A stretch of DNA of 46,506 bases from Natrialba taiwanensis DSM 12281 (lineage in GTDB: Archaea > Halobacteriota > Halobacteria > Halobacteriales > Natrialbaceae). The notes beneath the pieces are model-generated. The model did no database searches, had not been told where the DNA came from, and saw only the letters and a program-made list of their open reading frames with translations. Position 1 is the stretch's first letter; each line of letters starts with the position of its first letter. The translations under genes and the position numbers were made by a program. Of the stretch, positions 29,229-37,156 are shown piece after piece. The DNA lies in assembly GCF_000337595.1 (NCBI RefSeq), contig NZ_AOIL01000037.1:1-46506 (forward strand), in the 5' to 3' direction.

Positions 29229-30077
29229 ATGGCAACCCCAATTAGCTACCACGACGTTCCGACTGATACCGACATGCAGACGACTCTCCTCCCCGAGCCG
29301 GAGGAGATGTACGCGTTCCGAAATGCGTTCCAGGTCGACAACGAGGCTCCCAACCGAGACGGGGATACTGTCGAATACCCCCGTATCCAAGACGACTTCG
29401 AGGGCGACCTTGTCGAGATTGAACCCGACGAGGAGCATCCTGAGGCCAAACTCGAGTTCGACGGCCTGCAGGCTGTTTGGACCGAGTACGGCTTCAAGTT
29501 CCGTATCCGCGACAAGGATGTCCGGAACTCCAAGATCAACCTCGTGATGACCAACCAGCAGGAAATGGCCCGTGAGGAAATGCGGCGTCTTGATGCTATT
29601 GCTGGCCTGGTTATCGAGAACAACCGCAACTCTGTTGAAGTCGGTGACTCGACTAACGACTTCAACTACGAGGCGGCCGTCGACATGGAGACGGAGCTGA
29701 TCAACGCCGGTTACAACCAGAACCGGTTCCTGTTCATCCTCTCCCCGACTGCATGGGGCGGGCTCGCGAAGACTGCCGGCGACTCTGGATTTGCAGCCCA
29801 GACGGAACGCTTCGCTAATGAACTCCGGTCTGAGGGCATCCAACACGGCGAACTGCTCGGACACCCGGTCATCCGGACGAATACTGGATTCATGGGCGAG
29901 CAGGAAGCGTACCTCATCGACACCGGCATCTACGGCTGGGAAAGCCCGCGCAAGGCTTTCGATGTCACGCAGTGGCGAGATGACGACGAACGGTGCTGGT
30001 TCTACGGACTCAACGGCGAGATTGACTGGGTTCCCACGGAACCAGAAGCAGCTCTGAAAGCACTCGGCGGGGTCTAA
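29229..30077 (+). CDS. Major capsid protein, HK97 fold
   Basis: A 282-residue product in the expected place. A short N-arm, E-loop-like strand-rich region (WTEYGFKFRIRDKDVRNSKI), spine helix (TNQQEMAREEMRRLDAIAGL) and P/A-domain motifs (FLFILSPTAWGGLAKTAGDS, GELLGHPVIRTNTGFMG EQE, AYLIDTGIYGWE) match HK97-type capsid proteins of haloviruses. No long delta domain is seen, consistent with scaffold being in the preceding protein. Confidence 0.9.
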   Translation: MATPISYHDVPTDTDMQTTLLPEPEEMYAFRNAFQVDNEAPNRDGDTVEYPRIQDDFEGDLVEIEPDEEHPEAKLEFDGLQAVWTEYGFKFRIRDKDVRNSKINLVMTNQQEMAREEMRRLDAIAGLVIENNRNSVEVGDSTNDFNYEAAVDMETELINAGYNQNRFLFILSPTAWGGLAKTAGDSGFAAQTERFANELRSEGIQHGELLGHPVIRTNTGFMGEQEAYLIDTGIYGWESPRKAFDVTQWRDDDERCWFYGLNGEIDWVPTEPEAALKALGGV

Positions 30078-30084
30078 GACAGCA

Positions 30085-30324
30085 ATGGCCCGTCTAACCT
30101 GTAGTCGATCGGGTTGGGGGACAGTACGCGACCCCAAGACGGGCGAGCGTATCCCCATTGATTCGGACCTCTCTGATGAACAGGCAGAGCGGCTGGCCGA
30201 TCAATACGGTCCAATCAGTTACGAGGGGACAGAGGATGACACCGATGAAACTGATATCTGCACCGTTGAGATGACTAACGAGGAAACGTGTGGACGGGAA
30301 CGTCCATGCCCGTACCATGACTGA
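30085..30324 (+). CDS. Small acidic protein with Cys/His end
   Basis: A 79-residue product in the head operon. Residues 1-40 carry RDPKTGERIPIDSDLSDEQA; the end CTVEMTNEETCGRERPCPYH has three Cys and a His, a likely zinc site. Role unknown; possibly a head accessory protein. Confidence 0.6.
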   Translation: MARLTCSRSGWGTVRDPKTGERIPIDSDLSDEQAERLADQYGPISYEGTEDDTDETDICTVEMTNEETCGRERPCPYHD

Positions 30325-30326
30325 TC

Positions 30327-30710
30327 ATGGTCCGAACCACTCCTACCCTTATCCGGGATGAACTCGACGTTGATAGCACGGAACTCTCGGATAGTGTTGC
30401 AGAGCGCTACGCCCGTCGTGCCCATGCACTCGTCGAGGAACGGGTTTGCGACATCGAAGATATAGATGAGCAAATCCTCGAAGACCTCGAGACTCTCGTA
30501 GCTGCACACTTCGCAGTCTCACGAGTAACGGGCGGTGCGAAAGGCGAGCAAGTCACTCGGGTCCAACAGGAAAGCGCACAAGTCACGTTCGCTAGCGCGT
30601 CCAGTGACTCCGCTGAGGGGACTTCCTATTGGGATCAGGCTATCATGCTTGACCCGTCTGGATGTCTTGGTCAGCGGTCTGTTGCTCCGTCTATCGTGGG
30701 GGTGCGATAA
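30327..30710 (+). CDS. Head-tail adaptor (gp6/gp15-like)
   Basis: A 127-residue product with helices typical of connector adaptors: TLIRDELDVDSTELSDSVAE, ALVEERV, ILEDLETLVAAHFAVSRVTG, and an extended C-terminal part with SYWDQAIMLDPSG. Position after the capsid gene supports a role joining portal and tail. Confidence 0.7.
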   Translation: MVRTTPTLIRDELDVDSTELSDSVAERYARRAHALVEERVCDIEDIDEQILEDLETLVAAHFAVSRVTGGAKGEQVTRVQQESAQVTFASASSDSAEGTSYWDQAIMLDPSGCLGQRSVAPSIVGVR

Positions 30711-31072
30711 TGGCGAACGACTTAGCTAAGATAGCCGGACTGAACGCGCTGAAAAACGCGTTCGATAATATGTCCGAGCAGGTCACGCCCATCGATGCCT
30801 ACGCAGTCGGGTCACCGATCAAATACGGCCCATTTCTCGAGGAAGGCACCTCACGTATGCCTCCATATCCGTGGTTGCAACCGGCTGTTGACGAGACAGT
30901 CCGGGATGGCAAGCGGATTGCAAAGCAAGCGTCAACCACAAACGAGTTACTCCGGATCACGGCGTTGGATATCGAAGCTAATGCCCGTGCTCGACTTGAG
31001 GACACGAGCACACGGCCGTATCCACAGACCGGGACACTCGCGGGCAGTGTCGAGACAGTCCCCTTAGAGTGA
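30710..31072 (+). CDS. HK97 gp10-like head-tail connector
   Basis: A 120-residue product from ATG 30710 (TAATG overlap). KYGPFLEEGTSRMPPYPWLQ PAVDE is the YGxxxExGTxxMxxxPFLxPA signature of HK97 gp10/tail-completion proteins. It would occur at the neck of the virion. Confidence 0.85.
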   Translation: MANDLAKIAGLNALKNAFDNMSEQVTPIDAYAVGSPIKYGPFLEEGTSRMPPYPWLQPAVDETVRDGKRIAKQASTTNELLRITALDIEANARARLEDTSTRPYPQTGTLAGSVETVPLE

Positions 31073-31080
31073 CCTAAACG

Positions 31081-31437
31081 ATGGATCTTGAACAGTACAC
31101 GAGAGGCCCGGCAAAGTGGTTACTCGATGCATCCGGGGAATCCGTCACGATAGTAACGCGCACTCAGACCGGCCAGGACGAATACGGAGATCCGGAATAC
31201 TCTACAACGGAGACCGAGGCAACTGCCGAGATCGTTCTCCGTGGAACTCCAGCGTTCGAACGCCGGATTGACGGCGTAGACAGTGATGTCCGGGCAGTTG
31301 CGTGGGTCATGGACACGCATACAGTCGAATCAGACGATGGGCTAACGACAATCAAGTCATCGACCCACGAGTTCGAGTTGCACAACTGGTTTGACGAGCA
31401 CAACGGAAAGCTAAGACTCCACTTGACCGATGCCTGA
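31081..31437 (+). CDS. Head closure/stopper candidate
   Basis: A 118-residue beta-rich product, SVTIVTRTQTGQDEYGDPEY then TEATAEIVLRGTP and a hydrophobic core to the end. The D-E-Y-G-x-P-x-Y motif is typical of phage head closure (stopper) proteins. Overlaps the next gene by eight bases. Confidence 0.75.
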   Translation: MDLEQYTRGPAKWLLDASGESVTIVTRTQTGQDEYGDPEYSTTETEATAEIVLRGTPAFERRIDGVDSDVRAVAWVMDTHTVESDDGLTTIKSSTHEFELHNWFDEHNGKLRLHLTDA

Positions 31438-31957
31438 TGTAACTCCATACGACCCGAAGGTCATCATAATGGATCTGCTCCGTGGCCACTGGTCCGATGC
31501 CAGTGTCACGACAGACTTCGCCAATCGATACGATGACTTCGATTGGGTGATTGACAATCACTTCGACACGGCATGGATTCATACAGGCTGGTTCGACTCC
31601 ACATCAGAGAATCCGCAAGTGTCCGTGACGTTCGACAGTACGGACCCAGGGACGCCGACTGGATTCGACGCAACGACTGGAGAGGGCGGCAAGTCGGCAC
31701 TCCTCGATAACACGGCCTACATAGATACGTGGGTCCACAATGACCGGGATCTGACCGGCGGCATCAATCCGAAAAAGTACGCCTGGCAATTGCGTCTCCG
31801 GGCTGAGTTAATTGTCTTGGACAATGCACCCCATGGAGACCACCCTTGGGACTCACTCGGAACGGGACAAATCCGTAGTCCTGAGGAACCAGAGGAAACG
31901 CCAATCGGCTCCCGCTGGCGCATCCCGGTATTGTTCAGCGACATGAAAAAGACGTAA
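31430..31957 (+). CDS. Tail terminator/completion candidate
   Basis: A 175-residue product in the position of tail terminators. DVTPYDPKVIIMDLLRGHWS, NPQVSVTFDSTDPGT, WQLRLRAELIVLDNAPHG and SRWRIPVLFSDMKK give the pattern of a ring-forming, alpha/beta tail-end protein. Function inferred mainly from gene order. Confidence 0.6.
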   Translation: MPDVTPYDPKVIIMDLLRGHWSDASVTTDFANRYDDFDWVIDNHFDTAWIHTGWFDSTSENPQVSVTFDSTDPGTPTGFDATTGEGGKSALLDNTAYIDTWVHNDRDLTGGINPKKYAWQLRLRAELIVLDNAPHGDHPWDSLGTGQIRSPEEPEETPIGSRWRIPVLFSDMKKT

Positions 31958-32008
31958 CTCAACCGCTATCGACAGCGTTTGAGACTTTCCTTTCCGCCGG
32001 TCGCTATA

Positions 32009-32227
32009 GTGAGCGAGCGGCATGACGACCACCCCGAAATTATGGGCTGGATTCAAACAGAAAACGAGCATCAAGTAGCGTTCAGTGACGCCGAGATGGA
32101 TGAAACCGTCGAATGGTCCGATAACCATACGGCGAACGTCTCGGCTGAACTCGAGGAGTACCTCATTGAGGCCTACGACTCGATTTCGTCGGTTGATGAG
32201 GACGAGACGAGTTCTGACCAGCAGTAA
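32009..32227 (+). CDS. Small acidic hypothetical protein
   Basis: A 72-residue product from GTG 32009; a TTG at 31979 or an ATG at 32042 are alternatives. HHPE-like polar start, then WIQTENEHQVAFSDAEMDET and an acidic C-terminus. It lies between tail completion and tail tube genes. Function unknown. Confidence 0.5.
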   Translation: MSERHDDHPEIMGWIQTENEHQVAFSDAEMDETVEWSDNHTANVSAELEEYLIEAYDSISSVDEDETSSDQQ

Positions 32228-32248
32228 CACACCCAGAGACTACAATTC

Positions 32249-33544
32249 ATGAGTGTCAACCCTAATCAGCAGACAGAACAGCAGACGCCAGAGAGCGGGC
32301 TACGATTCGATCGTGCCTGGTTCGTTCGGGAGGCCGAAAAGGGCGTTACTCCGACTGACCCGGACTGGAATCTCTATTCCGACCGGCTCGTAAGCACGGA
32401 GGGAGACCTTGACCCTGGCCTTGAGCGTCTTGACGGCCTCGGAACGCCGGACCCTGCCGAGTTCGGACGAGCAATCGAGGAGAACGAGGTTACCATTGCG
32501 TACTCGCTCCAGCAGGCTGTCGTGGATGCCTCTGGGGAGCCCGTTGACGCCGTTTATGACGCGCTCACTCGGAACCAGGCAAATCAGATCCCGAACACCC
32601 ATAGTATGGTTGGGCGGGATAACAACCCCAGTCCGGGGCCGAACGATCCCGATGGGGCAGAGGGGCAGCGCCGCTATCTCGTCATGCAGGGCGGGAAGGC
32701 AGATGCGACGATGGAGCCCGATGCGACTGAGGCCGATCCTGTCCCTGTTGAACTGACGTACATGGGCGAAAAGGTTCGCTCGTATCACATCTATCAGCCT
32801 GAAGGCTCTACGTTGCTTGCCCTTCAGTCGACGGATGACAGCGACACGATGACGGTTACCATCGAGGATGAAGGGGCAGCGACGACGGATGAAATTACAC
32901 TGAACGGAACTACCCCTGTCTCAACGACCGTCGAGTTCGACAACATTGACGCGTTCGAACTCTCGGAACCTGCTACGGGTGACGTGACGCTCCATATTAA
33001 CGACGGGACTGATGCCGATCCTACGGTTGGAAGTGAACTCTCCAAGCTTGATGGCGGTGTCACACTCGCAGATGGCGGTGGAGAGCGTGAGGGAGATACT
33101 GGTGTTCCAGCACTCGGTGCTGGGTCGGCTCCGAGTCCCATCGATCAGCCGTTCGAGGACTTCTGTGGATCGATCTTTAACTTTGCATTTGATGGTAACG
33201 CCCCCGATCCCGATCTGAATAACATCACGCTTGAGGTTGCGAATAACCTTGAAGCTCGCCCGTCGGGAGACGGTGGTGGCTGTCGCCCCTCGATTGAGGA
33301 AGGGAACCGTGAAATCACGATTGAGGCAAACGTCGTCGGCGAGCGTGCCTCTCATGATATCCTCCGGAGTGCGTACACGAACAACCCGGCAGATATGGGT
33401 TGGGAACTCTCGAGGACTATCTTCACGTTCCCGAGTTCCCGATGCACTGAGGCACCTGCATTCGCTCGGGAGTCCGACGAAGCGTATGCGGAGACGGATG
33501 GGACGTGGGAATCAATTGGCGTCGAACTCCAGAACAACGCATAA
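32249..33544 (+). CDS. Major tail tube protein with inserted domain
   Basis: A 431-residue product, long for a tail tube subunit. The N-terminal part (LRFDRAWFVREAEKGVTPTD PDW) and C-terminal part (NREITIEANVVGERASHDILRSA, WESIGVELQN) fit tail tube proteins. Residues about 170-260 form a beta-rich inserted Ig-like domain (RSYHIYQPEGSTLLALQSTD, TMTVTIEDEGAATTDEITLN), probably displayed on the outside of the tube. It is followed by the tail chaperones as expected. Confidence 0.75.
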   Translation: MSVNPNQQTEQQTPESGLRFDRAWFVREAEKGVTPTDPDWNLYSDRLVSTEGDLDPGLERLDGLGTPDPAEFGRAIEENEVTIAYSLQQAVVDASGEPVDAVYDALTRNQANQIPNTHSMVGRDNNPSPGPNDPDGAEGQRRYLVMQGGKADATMEPDATEADPVPVELTYMGEKVRSYHIYQPEGSTLLALQSTDDSDTMTVTIEDEGAATTDEITLNGTTPVSTTVEFDNIDAFELSEPATGDVTLHINDGTDADPTVGSELSKLDGGVTLADGGGEREGDTGVPALGAGSAPSPIDQPFEDFCGSIFNFAFDGNAPDPDLNNITLEVANNLEARPSGDGGGCRPSIEEGNREITIEANVVGERASHDILRSAYTNNPADMGWELSRTIFTFPSSRCTEAPAFARESDEAYAETDGTWESIGVELQNNA

Positions 33545-33547
33545 CGC

Positions 33548-34024
33548 ATGAGTGAATCAGAACCTAATACCCCGACGAAAGAAGAAATGGACGAAGCGTT
33601 TGGTGTTGAACCGGACGAGCAGGCTGACAATGCTCCCCCGGACCCGTCTAAACTCGATCCTCTCACGAAAGACGAAGCAGAGTATGAGAGAGACCCAGAC
33701 GGAAACCTCAAACCGAATGCACACGCTGTCCAGTACAATGGCGAATGGCGGCGTGTAACGGTCCGTCCACTACTCCCAACCGACCAAGTAGAACTTGAAA
33801 ATAAGTTCAAGGGGCGCGAGGATGTTGACTTTGAGGAGATAAACCCGATCCTCGAGAATCATATTGAGGAACCGGCAGGTGTCGATTGGGAGTTTGCAAA
33901 GCCAGATGTCTTCATGCCGTGTCTGATGGCACTCATGGAGGAGTTCACTGGCGGCGCTGACAACGAGTTTTACGAGGGAGTGGAGGAGGAACTCGAGAAG
34001 CGAGACGGTGGCGAGGGAAACTAA
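33548..34024 (+). CDS. Tail assembly chaperone, short (G-like) product
   Basis: A 158-residue product between tail tube and tape measure. An acidic N-terminus is followed by a helical region (RPLLPTDQVELENKFKGRED, ALMEEFTGGADNEFYEGVEE). It ends GGEGN just after a GGGAAAC slippery heptamer. It should coat the tape measure during tail assembly. Confidence 0.85.
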   Translation: MSESEPNTPTKEEMDEAFGVEPDEQADNAPPDPSKLDPLTKDEAEYERDPDGNLKPNAHAVQYNGEWRRVTVRPLLPTDQVELENKFKGREDVDFEEINPILENHIEEPAGVDWEFAKPDVFMPCLMALMEEFTGGADNEFYEGVEEELEKRDGGEGN

Positions 34025-34284
34025 ACCCTGTTGAGGGAAAGGCACTCGAGATAGACATCCTTCATCGGAAGGGGTACACGTTCAACGGAGATGCACCAAT
34101 CTCGGGACTGACTACTGGCGAACGGAAACTAACTATTCTCGGTCACATCGTCTACAACGAGCAACAACAGCCAGACGATTCGTCCGGATCACCCGGTAGT
34201 CGGAGGAAGTACTCGGAGCCAAAGCACACTCTTGACGAGGCGATGGATAACTATTCGCAGAAACACGATCTGGCGAGTGCCTAA
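33548..34284 (+). CDS. Tail assembly chaperone, -1 frameshift (GT-like) product
   Basis: At G-GGA-AAC (34015-34021), just before the TAA of the short form, a -1 shift would join a second frame that has no start of its own: from CTA 34021 it reads LNPVEGKALEIDILHRKGYT and continues 87 codons to TAA 34282-34284. The fused protein would have about 245 residues, comparable to lambda gpGT. The overlapping arrangement between tube and tape measure is the standard place for this device in tailed phages. Confidence 0.8.
34015..34021 (+). promoter_or_regulatory. Programmed -1 frameshift site
   Basis: GGGAAAC fits the X-XXY-YYZ slippery rule in the correct register (G GGA AAC), immediately before the zero-frame stop. 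It is not a DNA control site but a translational one. Short hairpins downstream might stimulate it; none is strong. Confidence 0.8.
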
Positions 34285-34526
34285 GCCGATTTGTAGGTAG
34301 CTGGCTTTCTACTTTCTACTTTTCGACCAGAGAAGTACGCAAGTGCCATCATGGGGAGTCCGACCACAGCACCGATGACACTGGCCGTTAAGAGTCCCCC
34401 TAGGATGTAAAAGATAGCACGCAGTGTCTTGCCTTCTGCGCTGGGTTCATACCCACACTGAGGGCAGGTGATTGCGTCTGTGGATATCTCTGAGTGGCAT
34501 TTTTGACAGGTTCCTTTCTCAGCCAT
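34281..34526 (-). CDS. Zinc-ribbon membrane protein on the opposite strand of the tail operon
   Basis: An 81-residue product from ATG 34526. CQKCHSEISTDAITCPQCGY is a zinc ribbon, followed by two hydrophobic segments (AIFYILGGLLTASVIGAVVG and LPMMALAYFSG) and a basic tail. Similar ribbon-membrane proteins are encoded by haloarchaeal chromosomes. It is the only minus-strand gene in the structural region and ends overlapping the chaperone stop. This layout is that of a moron gene that may act at the host membrane, for example in superinfection exclusion. Confidence 0.75.
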   Translation of the reverse strand: MAEKGTCQKCHSEISTDAITCPQCGYEPSAEGKTLRAIFYILGGLLTASVIGAVVGLPMMALAYFSGRKVESRKPATYKSA

Positions 34527-34594
34527 AGCTGTATCTTCTGTCTCTTGATACAAGAATCGCTCGATGAGTAACGTCTTCAACACACATATGTCAA

Positions 34595-37150
34595 ATGGTT
34601 AGCAATCCGTTTCAAGACGGCCTTCATGTACAGATAGACGGGTCTGCAGAGGGTCTGACCTCGTCAATTGGGGAGGCGATGCAATCCCTTGGTGGTCTTG
34701 AGGCCGCCGTTGCCGGAGTTGGTCTTGCCCTTGCAGGTCTTTCAGCAGGAGGGTTAGCGAAAGCGACCCAGAGTGCTGCGGCCTTTGAGGAGCAGATGGT
34801 TGAAGTCGAGAAGGTCACCACCCCGGAGACGGCCAGCGAGATGGGCGATGCCATCCAAGATATGGCGTCCCAGATGCCGGTTGCCCAAGAAGAACTCGCG
34901 GGCATTGCCGAGCAGGCAGGTCGCTTCGGGATTGAGGGTTCTGAGAACATCCAGAACTTTACCGAGACTGTCAGTAAGATGGCCGTCGCGACGGACCTCT
35001 CGACCTCCGAGGCCGGCGAGTCGTTCGCGCGGCTCTCGACGTTGATGGACGAGCCGATTGAGAACGTCGGCGACATGGGCAACGTCATCAACGAGCTGTC
35101 CAATACCATGGCTACGTCCTCGACGGAGATTACGGACGCGGCCCTTCGGAGTTCGGGTACACTCTCGCAGATGGGAGCCTCGAGCGAGGACATTCTGAGC
35201 CTCAACGCCGCGATGAACGAGGCTTCCGAAAGCTCCGAACGAGCCGGTACACGGCTACGTCGGATGGCCCAGGAGATCCAAGATCCGAAGAAAGTCGAGG
35301 AGTTGGCTGTGGCGCTCGGGATGAACGTTGACGAGTTCGAGGCAATGCGGTCGAGCGACCCGACAGCGCTATTCCGCCAGATGGCAACAACGATGGGCGA
35401 GGGCGATGAGGCTGCCGACGCCCTCCGTGGGACGTTGTCGACGACATCCCAGCAAGCCCTGACGGCCCTCTCGCAGAACATGGACGGGCTGTCACAGGCC
35501 CAAGAGACTGCGAACCAGCAAATGCGGAATGGGACCTCTCTCCAAGAGGAATATCAGAGTGCATCGAGCACGTTCAACTCCCAGTTACAGATCACGCGTA
35601 ACCGACTTCGGAATATCGGGATTTCGATTGGCGAGACGCTGCTTCCGTATCTCTCATCGTTTCTAGAGTGGATCAATAACGGGATCAGTGCCTTCTCGCG
35701 GTTCAACGAGTCGACGAACGGAGTGGCTGGTTCCCTCACTCTCATAACTACCCTCATTACCGGTCTTGTGGGAGGTCTTGCCGGACTTGCCTCACAAGTC
35801 GGACTTGCGACCTCAACGACGACGGCGCTCACCGGAGCACTGAGTGCGCTCACGGGACCGATTGGACTTGTCATCGCAGCGGTTGCAACTCTAGCCACAG
35901 CGTTTGCGACAGACTTCGGGGGTATTAGAACCCAAACCATGCGGGTTGTGGATGCCTTCCGAGAGGCACTCCAGCCGGCAATTGAGTGGATTCAGTCCAA
36001 TGGAATCTCAATCTTCAATCGGATTAAAAACGCCGTTGTCGAGTTCGTCAATCTTGCTGAGCCCTACGTCTCTCGGTTCGTCTCTCTCCTCTCTGACGGA
36101 CTCATTGTCACCATTCGGACTGCTGCCAACGTTGCCAAGACAGCATTTGGGATCATCTCGACCGTAATCACGACCGCATGGGAGAACGTCATTCGCCCGT
36201 TCCTCGAGTGGAGTTCAACAATCTGGGACGAACCCCTTTCCCAGCCGGTCAAAGAAGCCGGTCAAACCCTTCAGGTCTGGTCTGAGGGAGTCAACGAGGT
36301 CATTACCTGGATACAGAACACCGTCATCGGACCGTTCCTCGAATGGGCCGATGAGAATATCAGCCAGTTACTCAATGATATCTCGTCCTGGTGGTCAGAG
36401 CACAAGGACGAGGTCATGTCCGTGGTTCGGCCCTTGTTCAACACCATTCAGAGTGTTGTTGAGGGATTCATCGCGACAGTCTCCGAAGCGTTCTCTGCTT
36501 TCTTCGCGCTCCTCCGCGGTGATTGGGAGACTGTTCGTGAGAACATCGAGTCTATCGTAGACCGGCTAGTCAGTGGCGTTATCGACCTGTTCGAGTGGCT
36601 CTGGGAGAAGGTCACTGGTTGGGTTGGCGACCTGAAAGACGACGTTATTGAGACGGTCAGGAACCTGAAAGACGACTTCGTGCAGTCGATCAACAACCTG
36701 ATTGATGACGGTCTGTCTGCGCTCGATAACGCTGTATCGGACTTCGTCAGCGCTGGGAAGGGCCTTGTTGATGCGATTGTCGACGGAATCAAAGACTCCC
36801 CTGGAGCGGTGAAAAACGCTGTTGAGGACGTGGTTGGCGATGCACGCGAGTATCTCCCCTTCTCGCCTGCTAAAGAGGGTCCAATGTCGGACCTCGATGA
36901 GTCTGGCGCATCTATCCCCGAGACGCTCGCGGAGAACGCCCAGGCGAATATGGGAACACTACAGAACGCCCTCACAGAAATGCCGTCTCCGACAGTTTCC
37001 CAAGGCGTGGGTGCTGCTGCTGGCGGCGGGGGTGGTGATACCATCAATATCGAAGTTGACGCCCGCGGGTCTGAGAACCCACAACAGACGAGAACCAACG
37101 CCAATCGTGGTCTTGCACAGGCACTTGACGCCTACAACGTGGGGCGGTAG
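34595..37150 (+). CDS. Tape measure protein
   Basis: An 851-residue product, the longest in the window. The N-terminal third matches TP901-type tape measures (EEQMVEVEKVTTPETASEMG, VAQEELAGIAEQAGRFGIEG). Several hydrophobic segments follow (LTLITTLITGLVGGLAGLAS, GPIGLVIAAVATLATAFATD), then amphipathic repeats with WEWL/FEWL motifs, and a C-terminal REYLPFSPAKEGPMSDL signature. Its length sets tail length and it is expected to enter the host during infection. Confidence 0.95.
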   Translation: MVSNPFQDGLHVQIDGSAEGLTSSIGEAMQSLGGLEAAVAGVGLALAGLSAGGLAKATQSAAAFEEQMVEVEKVTTPETASEMGDAIQDMASQMPVAQEELAGIAEQAGRFGIEGSENIQNFTETVSKMAVATDLSTSEAGESFARLSTLMDEPIENVGDMGNVINELSNTMATSSTEITDAALRSSGTLSQMGASSEDILSLNAAMNEASESSERAGTRLRRMAQEIQDPKKVEELAVALGMNVDEFEAMRSSDPTALFRQMATTMGEGDEAADALRGTLSTTSQQALTALSQNMDGLSQAQETANQQMRNGTSLQEEYQSASSTFNSQLQITRNRLRNIGISIGETLLPYLSSFLEWINNGISAFSRFNESTNGVAGSLTLITTLITGLVGGLAGLASQVGLATSTTTALTGALSALTGPIGLVIAAVATLATAFATDFGGIRTQTMRVVDAFREALQPAIEWIQSNGISIFNRIKNAVVEFVNLAEPYVSRFVSLLSDGLIVTIRTAANVAKTAFGIISTVITTAWENVIRPFLEWSSTIWDEPLSQPVKEAGQTLQVWSEGVNEVITWIQNTVIGPFLEWADENISQLLNDISSWWSEHKDEVMSVVRPLFNTIQSVVEGFIATVSEAFSAFFALLRGDWETVRENIESIVDRLVSGVIDLFEWLWEKVTGWVGDLKDDVIETVRNLKDDFVQSINNLIDDGLSALDNAVSDFVSAGKGLVDAIVDGIKDSPGAVKNAVEDVVGDAREYLPFSPAKEGPMSDLDESGASIPETLAENAQANMGTLQNALTEMPSPTVSQGVGAAAGGGGGDTINIEVDARGSENPQQTRTNANRGLAQALDAYNVGR

Positions 37151-37156
37151 ATAGAG

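Noticed and set aside
34015-34284. Broken chaperone gene or sequencing error
   Set aside because: The exact GGGAAAC heptamer in the right register and the tube-chaperone-tape order favour programmed frameshifting over an error.
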